From Saccharina japonica (Eukaryota; Sar; Phaeophyceae; Laminariales; Laminariaceae): 64,000 bases of DNA. Of the stretch, positions 34,901-45,400 are shown piece by piece. Below the pieces are notes generated by a model that had not been told where the DNA came from, ran no database searches, and saw nothing but the letters and a program-made list of their open reading frames with translations. Made by a program: the position numbers and the translations under genes. Numbering within the stretch: position 1 is the stretch's first letter; each line of letters begins with the position of its first letter. The stretch is taken from NCBI GenBank assembly GCA_008828725.1, contig MEHQ01001293.1, positions 62,001-126,000 on the forward strand, in the 5' to 3' direction.

Positions 34901-37900
34901 TGTAGAACCGCACACAACAGTCACTCGGTATGTACCACTCTCTGTATTTCTGTCTCTGTGTTCAGAACCGTATACAACAGCCACCCGGTATATACCACTC
35001 TGTTAACACAACTCAACGTGGTGGTGTTTTCACGGTAACAGGTCAGGCCTGCTCTCCTGTACGGTGTACTCCCTGCGTCCGATGTTGATACGGCATGCTG
35101 CGTCGTGCATGCAATACGTACGTATATACCCCCCGAGTATTTTAGTTTCGGTTTTCAATTTGGTCACCTCCAATTTTGCCTTGCATCGAACCGCCTTGCC
35201 TCTGCTTGAACCTGTTCGCTGGCGCTGACAGGTAAAGAACACCGTGATGACGTTCGAGCCGTTCCACTGCACCTTCGTGGGCGACACGCAAGGGTTCAAG
35301 GTGTCTCCCGTGGAGGGGACGCTGGAGCGCAGGGGTGGCGACGTCACCGAATTGGAGGTGTCTTACAAGGGCAATGTGAGGAGAGCGGCGGCGTTGGTTG
35401 TTGTTTATGCGGCGGTAGATAGTCCTGTTGCAACTAGGGATGTGAGTGGGCTCACTATTCGTCGCTGACTAGGTATTCGGTTGGCTACCTGGTATTCTAG
35501 ATGTACAATTAGTTGCGTGCGGTTATTTGCGTGCGGTCGTTTGCGGTGTTTCGCGTTGTTTTTTTCGTCTGACTTGGCGCGCTTGTTTTTTCGACGTGTG
35601 TTGTTTGTTTTGGTAAAGCATAAGTCAGTCAGTTGGCTTACTTCGCCATGCCTCCCACCCTACGAATATCTACTGCTGTAGTGCGCCGTCAAGTGAAGCC
35701 AAGGCATGCCTTACCAACAACCCTACTACTACTGTAGCTGGAAACCCTTGCGGGGCCTAGAGATAGTAATACCAAACCATTAATGAGCGTTTCGAGTTTG
35801 GTCATGTTTACCGCCAATGGAAGCGCGCAGCAGTACGAGTAGAGTACCAACCTGTGCCCGCGCCGGACAGAGTTCCCCTTGATCTCCTTGCCTTGTTGTA
35901 TATACTGTAGTTCAGTTCAAAGTTATTATCAGTCAACCAAGCAGTGGCCGATGATGTTATCGTCTTTTTTTTTCGGTCGTCGCTGTTTTCTCTCTCCCAA
36001 CCCCTCCTATATATATCCCCAAAAAAGAATGGGACGGCGTCTTGGTGCTATTTACTATGGTCCCCCGTATTAGGAGGTGCCAAGAGGTAGCTGACTGCTA
36101 CCTGTAGCTCAGTGAATATTAACAAAATGTCGATCCTATTCTGAAGGGGTAAACATGTGACCTCTCGTACTGTGCACAACGCTGTTGGACTGCTGGCCAG
36201 ACCAAAGTGCTGCCCTGTTTTATGTTTTCGCCCCCCCCGCCCCATCCCGGCGTTGTGCGGATGCGAGGGCCTACCGTCATACGACTACGGCCATCCATGA
36301 TAATGAGTACCCCCCCCCCCCCGCGCCCCGACTGTCGCCCTTCTGGCGCTGTCAGGGCCCCGGCGACAACCGGATCGGCACCCTGGTCGTGGAGACGGAA
36401 GAAGACAAGTGGGTCTACAAGGTGAGACAAGGAAGCGTTTTCGTCTGATTTGCTTCAACTTTGCACACAATCAAAGAGAGTGCTGCGACGTTAACAATAC
36501 TGCACACCTTATCCTACTGTATTTCCTACGTATTACAGGGGAGCATACTGTAGTATTCAGGACCAAATAGGCTTGGCAAAAATACTGGAATATTTAGGTT
36601 TTTGTGTGTTTGATAGGTCCGGATTACTATGGTCCCCCGTAATAGTTTGTTCCCAAAACGATATGATAGTGGGTGCGGTCCAGAAGGGGTTTTAACCCTT
36701 AACCTACAGTATGATTTACCCCACACTAATTCCAAGCTATTTTTGTCCGCCAATATGGTGTGTTCGCTTCTAAAACAGCAAAGATGACTATATGCGCGAC
36801 TTCAATGTGACCCACTCATATATATATATACATACAAGGTTCCCCTCCGGGACATGCCTAGGGGAGTGGCGCAAGAACGGATTTGAAATCCAAACTCGTA
36901 CATAATTCGATATCCTACGCAAGCATATTACATCATAGTACGACGTGGTTATGAATTATCTGCGTATTACCGTACATGCAGGGTACATGCATACTATTTT
37001 TTAGAACTGTATCAGATGACCTGCGCACTTTTGGGGATAAAAAGACTTGGAAATAGGGTGGCACCCTTACTATTGACTGCATATTTTTAACAGATTTTCC
37101 TAACGATTCCGCCAAACATTATATTATGTTCGCCAGTGTGTTTATGTGCGTCTTTGTTGTGTGGAGAGGCACCACAGTTGACTTGGTTCTAGAAGGGGAT
37201 CGAAATAGACTCGATTTCAGTGTTAGGGTCGAAATTATCATGGTTTTATGTGGGGGCTCAAACATGACTTGGTTTTTGTGTTGGGTTCGAAATTGGCCTG
37301 GTTTTGGTGCGGAGGGTCGAAATTGGCTTATTTTTTGTGTCAGGGCCGAAAATGACTGTTTATTTTTCACTTTGGTTTGTTTTATGTTTGTATTATGTAC
37401 GTGCGTAACCTAGACACCACAGACAGCACACGAGCAGTGCAGAGCAATAAAACAGCATGAAGCGCGTGCGGTAGTTTTGTCCGCCCTGTATTGCTGTGGC
37501 GTCCTACTATAATACTGTTGTACTGTGTGTGTGTTTTTTTATCGGACCCTGTGATCTGTTGTTATAAGGGGTAGTCCGTGGTCACAGGACAGACAGGCTC
37601 CAAAAAGCTCTGGAGTGGAAGAATACCCCAGGGAAAAATAATACACTAAATACAAAGTACAACGCAGTACGTAGTGCTGGGGGTCTCTGCTGTTGCGTAG
37701 TACATGCATGCTGCCACAGGTCCAACAACACACTGCTTGCTGGTGGTGCTGCTGCTAACTGTGCAGCAGATCCACAGTCGATATAGGCTAAGGCGCTGGA
37801 TACACTTACACACTAAATACTGGATGTATTTCGAGTCTCGTCACCTCGGGCGTCTTTCGAACAGTGGGTGGGATAACAATGCACGGTGCGCTTTTTCACC

Positions 37901-39393
37901 CCCCATACCAAGGTCAAGTCATTTTCGGCCCGCAGACAAATAGCAAGTAAATTTCTATCCCCCACTAAAAAGGAAAAAATTATGAACGAGAGTCTCGAAC
38001 TGACGACTTCAAACAAATAACCGGGCATCGCACTCATTTGACCATATTACCAAAGGTCAAAATATGTTTTATACTGGCGTGCGTGTCCACAGCAGTGAGT
38101 GTGTGACACACCGCACATACACATGCACAGCAGCAGCGCAGCAGAAGGAGAGAGGTAGATATGACCGATGACGGATCATAGCCTCCGATAAAGCAACTAC
38201 TGCTGCTGGAGTCACAGCAGTACAGCACGGACCTGCCACATGCGCGTGATGTTGCCTGCTGCTGCTTGTGCTGCTGGGCGGGGTTGCAACGTGTTGTTTG
38301 TGTTCTCTTTGCATGTTATCTGATGTCTAAAAGTTTGGTGGTGTGCTTGGGGCAAGAACCCGCAACATCAGAAATATAATAACAGTTGCCGTACTCACAC
38401 GTAATAAAAACGGCCCTTACATTTCGGTCCAAAGTGACCCTGGATATGTCATAAACACACAGCACAACAGCAAAGAATGCAAGACAGGTGGCGGACTACG
38501 GACAGCAGCCTTGGATAAAACAACTACCTACAGCAGCAGTACAGCCCAGATAGATGTGCCACTCACGCACGATGTTCCCTACTGGTGTTGGCGGCAACGC
38601 TGTAACGCCGTGCTCTGTGCATGTTGTCTGTTGTCTACTGGTATCTGATACATGTTTCTGGCCTGTGTGCATGTGAGAGAGCAAAAAACAGACAACATCT
38701 AAAAACAGAACATCGTTATTTACTGGCACGTACGTACGAAACACGGCCTCACGCAGCGAAACCCGGGAAATCGGCTTATCCACTCCCGCGGGAAAAAAAA
38801 CTTCGAGCGCCCGCCACGCGAGCCACAGAGCTCGGATCGAGCCCAAACCTCGACCAATGTGTCCGGCCGGGCTTGCTGTATCGGGGTACTTAGCGTTTTG
38901 CCGAAAAGTGCTCGTGCGAAGAGAAAAGTTGCGAAAAGTGCGAAAATTTCACAAACATAACTATACATATGAAGCAGAGTTTTAAGTACCGGTAGGCGTT
39001 TTGTGTCTACCATGCACTCTGCGTGCGTGAGATAACTATTCTGTCTCGATTGTCCAACGCTAGGTCACTCAACACCCACAGCGATATCGTACAATCTAAT
39101 GTTTTCACGGCCCAAGATTGCCTCGTGGTGGAGTTCTTGCTCGACCACGGCCAGCAGCGCGCGGTCGCGTCGATAAACGGCCTCGAATCAGCGGAATACC
39201 ACTCCGCTCTGTCCTTCTAGCTTGTTTTTCGTTTTTTTCGCTTGACACGGTGAAGATCCCCATGATAATTATATTCCATACGGGTACAGATCATGATCGC
39301 GGGCTCCCCTATGGTCACACGACTACGGGCATGCGTGACATGAGTACCCCTCTCCCCATTCCCAAACCACAGGTCGAAGGCACAGTCAAGTAA
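25973..39393 (+). CDS. Plastid-targeted protein of unknown function with C-terminal Ig-like segment (12 exons)
   Basis: Exons: 25973-26015, 26345-26478, 27706-27812, 28823-28905, 29600-29733, 30136-30225, 31422-31529, 32617-32718, 34243-34347, 35232-35375, 36356-36421 and 39373-39393. Phases agree throughout; about 378 aa. Residues 1-20 form a signal peptide interrupted by intron 1. It ends in SLASAF, the ASAF motif of ochrophyte plastid preproteins, and an Ser/Arg-rich transit peptide follows. The middle has DYSGFIDGEGFDGGDGQVG and VGDGSNAM, then a charged, probably helical region (KLKEEGMVKINLQGEDISKI, RNQQEITSKQRADINEMERV). The C-terminus (FKVSPVEGTLERRGGDVTEL ... GTLVVETEEDKWVYKVEGTVK) has the pattern of an Ig-like beta-sandwich of the MSP/ASH kind. 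No catalytic motif is seen. Intron 3 uses a GC donor. The last exon encodes only six residues and a stop. Function is unknown; the plastid location is a firm inference. Confidence 0.82.
27813..28822 (+). other. GC-AG intron (intron 3 of the plastid-protein gene)
   Basis: The upstream exon reads into AG|GCAAGA at 27811-27818, the usual context of rare GC donors (AG|GCAAG). No GT nearby gives the phase-2 end that the next exon needs. Joining here restores a codon (AG plus G) and the reading ...GESDRYGPVDYSGF. The intron contains a cluster of TTGTCAACGCA repeats at 27827-28065. Confidence 0.65.
28431..28690 (+). mobile_element. Pogo/Stowaway-like MITE (28462-28644) nested in an older repeat
   Basis: A 183-bp element starts CACTGGGTACCTCGATTGAA and ends with the inverted match (AATCGGGGTACCCACTG). 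TA is duplicated at each end (28460-28461 and 28645-28646). TA target duplication and CAGTG-type ends are typical of Tc1/mariner-pogo derivatives. If it is removed, the flanks join into GGACAAACTACTTAGAA, an interior of the AACCCCTTAAGAACTG repeat family. The MITE therefore inserted into an older MITE copy. It lies in intron 3 of the plastid-protein gene. Confidence 0.8.
31064..31340 (+). mobile_element. MITE-like element, CATCGGACAGATC family, copy 1
   Basis: Terminal inverted repeats CACATCGGACA and TGTCCGATGTG bound a 277-bp element. The interior shares ACCCGTAAAATACGGATCACACCCGGCAA-type sequence with the copies at 41.5 and 41.8 kb. It lies in intron 6 of the plastid-protein gene and encodes no protein. 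Confidence 0.75.
31549..31735 (+). repeat. GTAACGG minisatellite
   Basis: About 185 bp consists almost entirely of variants of GTAACGGTACG with single-base changes. It starts about 20 bp after the GTATGA donor of exon 7 of the plastid-protein gene. On the minus strand it translates to an artefactual Tyr/Arg/Pro-rich repeat. Confidence 0.9.
32545..32588 (+). other. Poly-C tract with two undetermined bases
   Basis: A poly-C run includes NN at 32563-32564, followed by TGTTTCTGTTA and another C run. The NN marks unresolved sequence. The tract ends about 28 bp before exon 8 of the plastid-protein gene and serves as its pyrimidine tract. Confidence 0.9.
33436..33540 (+). repeat. Dispersed repeat, GACTACGGCCATGCATG family, copies at 33.4 kb
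   Basis: The unit reads GATGCGAGGGCCTATGGTCA then TACGACTACGGCCATGCATG, then AAAATGAAGTACACCC and a C/AC-rich tail. A partial second unit follows directly. Other copies are at 17334-17380 (minus), 36241-36312 and 39286-39352. The last two lie just upstream of splice acceptors. Confidence 0.75.
33819..33903 (-). mobile_element. MITE-like element, AACCCCTTAAGAACTG family, copy 2
   Basis: This is the reverse-orientation counterpart of 4606-4689, with the inverted ends AACCCATTCAGAACTG and CAGTTCTTAAGGGGTT. It lies in intron 8 of the plastid-protein gene. Confidence 0.7.
36241..36312 (+). repeat. Dispersed GACTACGGCCATG repeat beside the exon 11 acceptor
   Basis: This copy (GATGCGAGGGCCTACCGTCA then TACGACTACGGCCATCCATG) ends in a C-tract about 35 bp before the exon 11 acceptor at 36355. 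The repeat therefore appears to supply the pyrimidine tract of that splice site. Confidence 0.7.
36530..36651 (+). mobile_element. MITE-like element, GTAATCAGAACC family, copy 2
   Basis: Imperfect terminal inverted repeats of about 30 bp (TATTACAGGGGAGCATACTG at the left; CTATGGTCCCCCGTAATAG at the right) enclose about 60 bp. The inner ends, AGTATTCAGGACC and GGTCCGGATTACT, are variants of the family's GTAATCAGAACC. A solo right end occurs at 36052-36075. Intron 11 of the plastid-protein gene. Confidence 0.65.
36840..36910 (+). other. Degenerate tRNA-Ser-like sequence
   Basis: GGGGAGTGGCGCAAGAACGG followed by GGATTTGAAATCC resembles the D-arm and anticodon arm (TGA anticodon) of serine tRNA. 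A weak T-loop-like AATTCGATATCC lies about 20 bp further on. The acceptor stem is not convincing, so this is more likely a SINE head or tRNA pseudogene than a working tRNA. Confidence 0.35.
37197..37360 (+). repeat. Minisatellite of about 40-45 bp units
   Basis: Four diverged units of the type GTCGAAATTGGCCTGGTTTT plus GTGTNGGG follow each other. Open frames on both strands here are translations of the repeat. Confidence 0.75.
37975..38060 (-). mobile_element. tRNA-like/SINE fragment
   Basis: Read on the minus strand, TTTGGTAATATGGTCAAATG is A-box-like and GTCAGTTCGAGACTCTC fits a B box, about 35 bp apart. No foldable cloverleaf was worked out. It is probably a tRNA-derived repeat different from the family at 43.9 kb. 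Confidence 0.4.
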
Positions 39394-39690
39394 GACAGCG
39401 CACACAATGACCACAACCCCCGCCTTCCCCGGTATCGCATGCTTTTTGGTGCAACTCCCAAACCACAGATCGAAGGCGCAGTCCGTTAAGACTGTACACA
39501 TCATGATCACAACCCCCCCCCTGCTGTTATTGCATGCCGTTTGATGGAACTCCCAAACCACAGATCGAGGGCGCAGTCCAGTAAGACGGTACACATCATG
39601 ATCACAACCCCTCCCCTCCCCGGTATCGCATGCCGTTTGATGGAACCCCCTAACCACAGATCGAGGGCGCAGTCGGGTAAGACTGCTGCC
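39275..39690 (+). repeat. Tandem array carrying four alternative copies of the terminal coding exon
   Basis: A unit of 95-96 bp is repeated. Each unit carries CCAAACCACAG or CTAACCACAG (a splice acceptor) followed by 18 coding nucleotides and TAA. The exon copies are 39373-39393, 39469-39489, 39564-39584 and 39660-39680. They read VEGTVK, IEGAVR, IEGAVQ and IEGAVG, all in the phase (0) required by exon 11. Any copy would complete the C-terminal beta strand (WVYK followed by V/I-E-G). The left flank derives partly from the dispersed GACTACGGCCATG repeat (39286-39352). Confidence 0.8.
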
Positions 39691-42483
39691 ATGCCGGCCG
39701 GCGTCGGCAAACTGGAACGCATGGACCGCCCCGAGATATGTATTTACTCCCGGTGAATAGAGAAGACCGTAGAGCGGCGGCGGAGCGAGAGCCTGCGAGT
39801 CTGAGTGTCAGAAGTGTTTTCGGGGGACTCCTGCTGCTGTGTACTGCGATTGGCCGTGTCGGTGTAAGGGTGCCTCCCAAGTGTTGCGCGAGCGTTGGCG
39901 TGATCATGTCGGGGTGCGAAGAGTTGCGTCATGGTGGCTTTCTAAAGAGGAGGAAGGCAGTCAGTTGATTTGACCTCGGGTGGCTTTAACCTGTGAGGAT
40001 GCGCTCTGGTTGTTTTTTTAAAGAGGTGGAAGGCGGTCAGTTGATTCGACCCCAGGTGGTTTGGTCGTCTGGGGACGCGGGGAGCCGCATCGTGACTGCT
40101 TTCTAAAGAGGAGGAAGGCGGTTCAGTTGTTTTTTTGGCCTCGAGTGGCTTGAACGATACGAACAGCCGCGTCATGGTAGCTTTTTCTAAAGGGCAGGGA
40201 GGAGGTTCCGTTGATTTGGCCTCAGCTAGGCTCCGTCTTCGAGGCCCAGCCTTTCCCCCTGTTCGGCTGGGTGCAATCGTGCCGCCCCCCCCGCGCGCGA
40301 CTCGGGGGCGGATCGATCGGCTTGGGGCTCGTGGAGGATGTTCGGAGAGTGCGGTTGCCGGCCAAGCAGTGTAACGATGATGATTATGATGGTGATGATA
40401 CATGATATGACTTTTTTTTCCTTACGAGAATATACCTCACGTTTTACGTGTTCTTAAGTACATCTATATACGTACGTGTATACGATATTTGTTGTCGTGA
40501 GCTGGCGGCGTATGCATGGCGGCTACGTACACTTTCGGGTTGCTGGAGGCTGGGGGTTTTCGCGGACTGAGCCGTCGTGCGCTCTCGATGTTTGTCCCAC
40601 TCCGTTCTCCATTTAAAACGGGCTTCTCCGCAGCATGCATGGGCTCGTAGCCAAAGCCTTACTTCTGAATTCGTTTGCTTTGGTGAAATCTCACACACAC
40701 ATATCGACGCGGAAACATATGGAGCCTATAATAAGTCTTACTATATTTATATGTGGAGGCGTTTTGCGGTGCAGGTTAGATGCTGCCTTCGTTTCATATG
40801 ATTTGAGACATATTTTTTTTGTATGTTACGATACAAAAACAAGTGTTTTAAGTGTAGAGTTTGGTCCTGGTCATTGTAGTTGTAGGGTTTGTACAACTGC
40901 ACCCACGTGATTGGGACAAATTACTTGGAATTAGACTTGGATTATATTTGCAGTACATCAGTACGTACGTAGTAGAAGGGCTGAAAGGTCGACTCGGTTG
41001 TCCATGCCATCACCGAAAGTGGTAGTAGTAGCAGTGTAGGTTAATAGATTTCGCTTTCTTTCGTATTTGGCTGTACACGATTGATTGGGCGCGCCGGCAA
41101 TGCATGATGCTTGATTCTGTTCCCCCCCCCGCGAAGTTCAGTTCCAACCGGTTTGTTGATGGGGGGGGGCGACTTGCGGCTCGTAAGACGAATTAATGAA
41201 TTTGTAATACAAAGAAATAACAACTACGAGTATGTGTACGAATATACTCGTATATGAAGAAATTTTTCACCCCCAGGGCGTCCACTGGATGTGCCTCCTC
41301 CACGCCTCACACAGCAGCCCAGCTCCGCGTATGTCTCCACAGCTGCTGTAAAACTAAAATGGAAGGACAGAGATGCCACTTGACACACGCCACACCATGC
41401 TCTACTTGCTGTCTGGTATGATACACATTACACATCGTTCTCGTTTTGTACTATTATTCCCAGTGATGGAAGAGCTGTGCGTATCATACGAGAGCGATTA
41501 CCAGTAGATAGTGCGAGTGTTTCAGCTATTTCATACATCGGGCAGATCATGATCTACAGAGTAGATCGTCTAGCCTCACCTGCTGTAAACTGTTGTGAGA
41601 GATTGTCCAGGATTTGCACATAATACAGATCCAACCCATGAGACGTGCGCTAGATCACATCATGCAAATTATACGGGACCCACCCGGCAACAACATGTCA
41701 ATGAGCAAGATCACACAAGATCGGGAAAACGTCTGCCTTGAAATATCTTGGTCGTCAAGTGGGGATCGATGATCTGTTCGAGGTGTGAACTACTACAGGA
41801 AACAGTAGTTCACATCGGATAGATCATGATCTACTAACTGTAGATCATTCATCTACAAGTAGATCCTACGATCCTACTACAGTATAAAATGCCGATATTA
41901 TGCTGTGCACAGGATCTGTTTATCATAAAGTACAGATTCAACCCAAGCGACATGTCCTCGATAATGCAGATTATACGGCTCCCACCCGGCAACATGAGCT
42001 AGATAATACAGATCATACAGATCAGGGATTAGCCATGGGCAGATGGCAGATCTAGATCATGAAGCGGGAGTAATATCTGTCCGAGGTGTTAACTATTTGC
42101 CCGGAAACTTCTGGGAACATTTGTGAGTTTTCGCTCATGGTTGTCAAACACTAATCCCGGGACAAAAACGTGCATCCTCCGAGTGCAACTCCCGTTTTCC
42201 ACGCCGACAGCAGACAGCAGATTGCCGCAGATTGCACCGACACCGACCGCGTTGGGGTGGGGTTGCTTCCTCGCTCTCTGAAGGAAATCTGTGCCTTACC
42301 ACACCGCAGACGTTGCAATTACGTGCTTGCTTTGCTGTGGACGACCCCATCAAGAAAGGGCAAGCCTCGTGGGGAGAAGCTGGGAATACGCAACACACAA
42401 GTTGCAGCGGATACACAGCAGCAGCAGCAGCAGACTCAGCAAAAGTCCCCAACTGCGGAGACAATACACTACCTAGCGCAACG
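39691..42483. other. Intergenic region between the plastid-protein gene and AIM24
   Basis: No exon chain is supported. A minisatellite of about 80-bp units lies at 39928-40235 (TTTCTAAAGAGGAGGAAGGC type, four units). A partial AACCCCTTAAGAACTG-family copy lies at about 40895-40955. Two adjacent CATCGGACAGATC-family MITEs lie at 41534-42089. The frame upstream of the AIM24 start is open from about 42232 but has no ATG. Confidence 0.6.
41534..42089 (+). mobile_element. Two adjacent MITE-like elements, CATCGGACAGATC family (copies 2 and 3)
   Basis: Copy 2 (41534-41787) starts ACATCGGGCAGATCATGATC and ends GATCTGTTCGAGGTG. Copy 3 (41811-42089) starts CACATCGGATAGATCATGAT and ends ATCTGTCCGAGGTGTT. 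Both interiors share CAGATTCAACCC-type and TATACGG...CCCACCCGGCAAC blocks and many GATCATGATC palindromes. They are separated by 23 bp. Confidence 0.75.
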
Positions 42484-45400
42484 ATGGTCGATGGACTGGC
42501 CTCGAGTCCGTCGGCTGTCGTGGAGGCTTCTCCCCGATTCCTCTCAATGGGAGACGGAAACGAAGTTCTCCAAGTAGCGCTGAATCCGGGGGAGTCGGTG
42601 CTGGCGAGCGAGAATGCATTTTGTTATCGAGGACTAGGCTTGCAGCAGGAAGCACAAGTCACCGAATTCTCGGCGCTTGGGAGAGCTTTAGGATGGTGAG
42701 CGGAGTGCTGGTCTTTGTCGCAGCGGTACGATACATACTGGGCTGTTAGAGGCCAGCTTTAGAGTTGTGTCTGCTGTTAGCCTGTTGATGGCAGGCGCGA
42801 CAAATCCAACTTCAAAGAAAGAGTACGTACCGAGCATCATGCATCACTTGGTTATTCCGCTTTTCCGTGCAATGTCATCACAACGGCGACGATTGCGATT
42901 CGGTGTTTCTCTGCTTGGCTTGCGCCAGGTATACGAATCTGAGATGCTGAGATGATACACGTATACACGCACTTCGAAGAATGTCGTAGCAAAGGGTTTC
43001 ACGTTATAGCGGGGATCATTGCAGATAACGTTGGTCTTGCAGAACTCTGTATGCCGCTTGCTACCCTCTCGGGAAGCGAAATGACCGTCCGTGTGCCGAG
43101 AAACCTTTAGAACGGTGCCAGTACGTATGCCGTGAGCACGTACCATAAGCCCGCCTTGGGAGCTTCGAACTTCGAACGAATCCCGTTTGTTTCTGGGCTG
43201 TTTTTCTGTTTTTCGCTTTTCGTTGTTTTATTTCCCCTCTCATTGTCTTCCACGTGTCGCCTTCTCACAAAGAAACAACGATGTTTTCACGACTTGGCCG
43301 GTTTGTTGAAGTCAACCATGTCGAAGCTGGGCAAGCAAGGTCCATACGGCCCTCCAAACGTTGCCGTTGCCGACGCCAAAAGCTGCCTCTTTGCTCTAAT
43401 ACGGTACTACTACGAGTATGTACGTGCGTTCGTACCAGGTCGTATATACGAGTTTAAATTTGTTCCCCCAACATGTTTACATCTCATCCATGCGTTCGTG
43501 AACGTCCTCGCTCTAATTGTCGATTTTCCGAATGTGTCAAAAGGATCGGGTTGAAGAACGACAAAGTCGTCAAGTGGACCAACGAAGGCTCGGCGCCAAC
43601 GTACGTCGGGCTGTCGACGGCGATACCGGGCAAAGTCATTCCCGTCGACCTCATGCGGTCGGGCAGTCTCCTCGTCAAGCCGCAAATGTTTCTTTGCAGG
43701 TACGACTGCTGCTCTGCATACACGCATACACACACCTTGCCGACTACCAACACTAACTGTTGCGTGTGCACTGTCTGCACCTTAAACCGTTATTTCTATA
43801 ACGCACGACGATATCAATCGGTACGCCGAGTGTCCGTCCTGATTTTTCATCCTAGAGAGATCCAAAGTATGTGGTCACAGAATGTCAATGTTATCTACCA
43901 CCGGTCGCCCCGGTAGTCTACAGTAGTGGTTAGCTTTAAATGCTACTATTAATAGCATTGGCACCCGAGTTCGAATCTCACCGTGGTGAGGTTTTGACTT
44001 TAGTTGCAAGAATAAAAAGGAACCAATTGCTGAGAGCGCCTTCGTACGTAGCGTGGGTAAGGCGGAATTCGACGCGAGTCGACGAGGGGAGAAAGTGCTG
44101 AAACATTATCGCGATAAAAATGCAAGGCACGTACCGTAGTGGGGAGGGAGGAGAAGAACTTACTTGGTGACCCCAGATCTGAAATGCGACTAAAGAGGGA
44201 GAGAGAAAAGAAGGGCGAAGATAATACATGGGATGGGAAAAAATAAAATAAACTAAAATATTTCGAGGCTGTGTTAAGTAGCGTACATACTCTTTGCCTA
44301 CCCGGGTACCAAACCTGGTTGTTTACTTCTACTTGGCACTCGGGGGTAGGTAGTAACCGTGTACCCCCAGACTGTATATATACACTTCGAAGTACCCTGC
44401 TATTACGAAACAGACCCTTAAAATTCGTGCTCGCCACCGGAACGGTCCACCTACGAGTACAGTAATATTCCAAGTATACCCGTAGTCTGTATGTGGTCAA
44501 CGGGACGATTTTCTGTGCTCGCACGGTCCCAGGGCACATTTTGCAACTTCACCCCATATGAGCCACTTGCGAGTTGGTTTTGCACCTCCGGTGTACGTCG
44601 TCGAGGCCAACCTTCAACCCCCAGGGTCAAAATACACCGACAGACTCAACATGTGTCTGAACTTTACGTGCAGTAGTCTGCCGCAGCAGAGCTCGAAACC
44701 TGCTGACCAGGGAAGATAGAGTTACCTACAAGGTGGGCGTGTCTGTCTAACACGCGAGAGGCGGGCGACCAATACGTGGCGAAGCTGCCCTTCTATTACG
44801 GCCGTCCTCGGCGACGTTATATTTGTTTGTGTGTTACCGCTTCGTACCTATCCTATTAATAGTTGTATACGCACTATGTACGTACCCCTTGTTTCGTGTC
44901 GTTCGATCTGCGCCCCTCCATCTCTCTATGATACCCCTGTCAGTGTTATGGCCAATCAGGTTACTGGTGCCAAAATAGGGCTGTCGCCGGAGGGTCCGTT
45001 CCCGCAGCATAATGTGGACATGCGAAAGATTACGGGGACTGGGATGTGCTACGTTCAAGCAGGTAGGTATACACGACATGCGACATGTGCAAAGTGGGCA
45101 TTTTTTTTCGCTCGGCCCGAAAAAAACGCCGCGATGAGTCCATGGCAATACAGTATACACAGTATACGCACATGCGCAAAGTCGGTATTTTTGCCTTGCT
45201 CGAAGAACTCCCCGATGAGTCCAAGGCGCAGGATAAAAGCAAGCACGCCATGTTCCGTTGGCGTTTTGCTGTTGCTCCTGCGACGGCCGTGGCGATCAAC
45301 AGCGTTTTATATTGTTATCAGTCGCCACCCTGACCCCACGTCGACCTGGCCCCTCCCATACCTGTGCCCTGCAAACTGACCCTGGATGATATAGGCTGCA

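Noticed and set aside
39023-39220. Open frame ending SINGLESAEYHSALSF as the last exon of the plastid-protein gene
   Set aside because: No convincing phase-0 acceptor. The short exon at 39373 has a good acceptor, the right phase and completes the expected W-Y-V-E-G strand.
42144-42464. Minus-strand frame overlapping the AIM24 5' region
   Set aside because: Shadow frame with CAG-repeat translation and no homology.
44000-44539. 179-codon minus-strand frame
   Set aside because: Its central part is the complement of SINE-like copy 3 and lies in an AIM24 intron.
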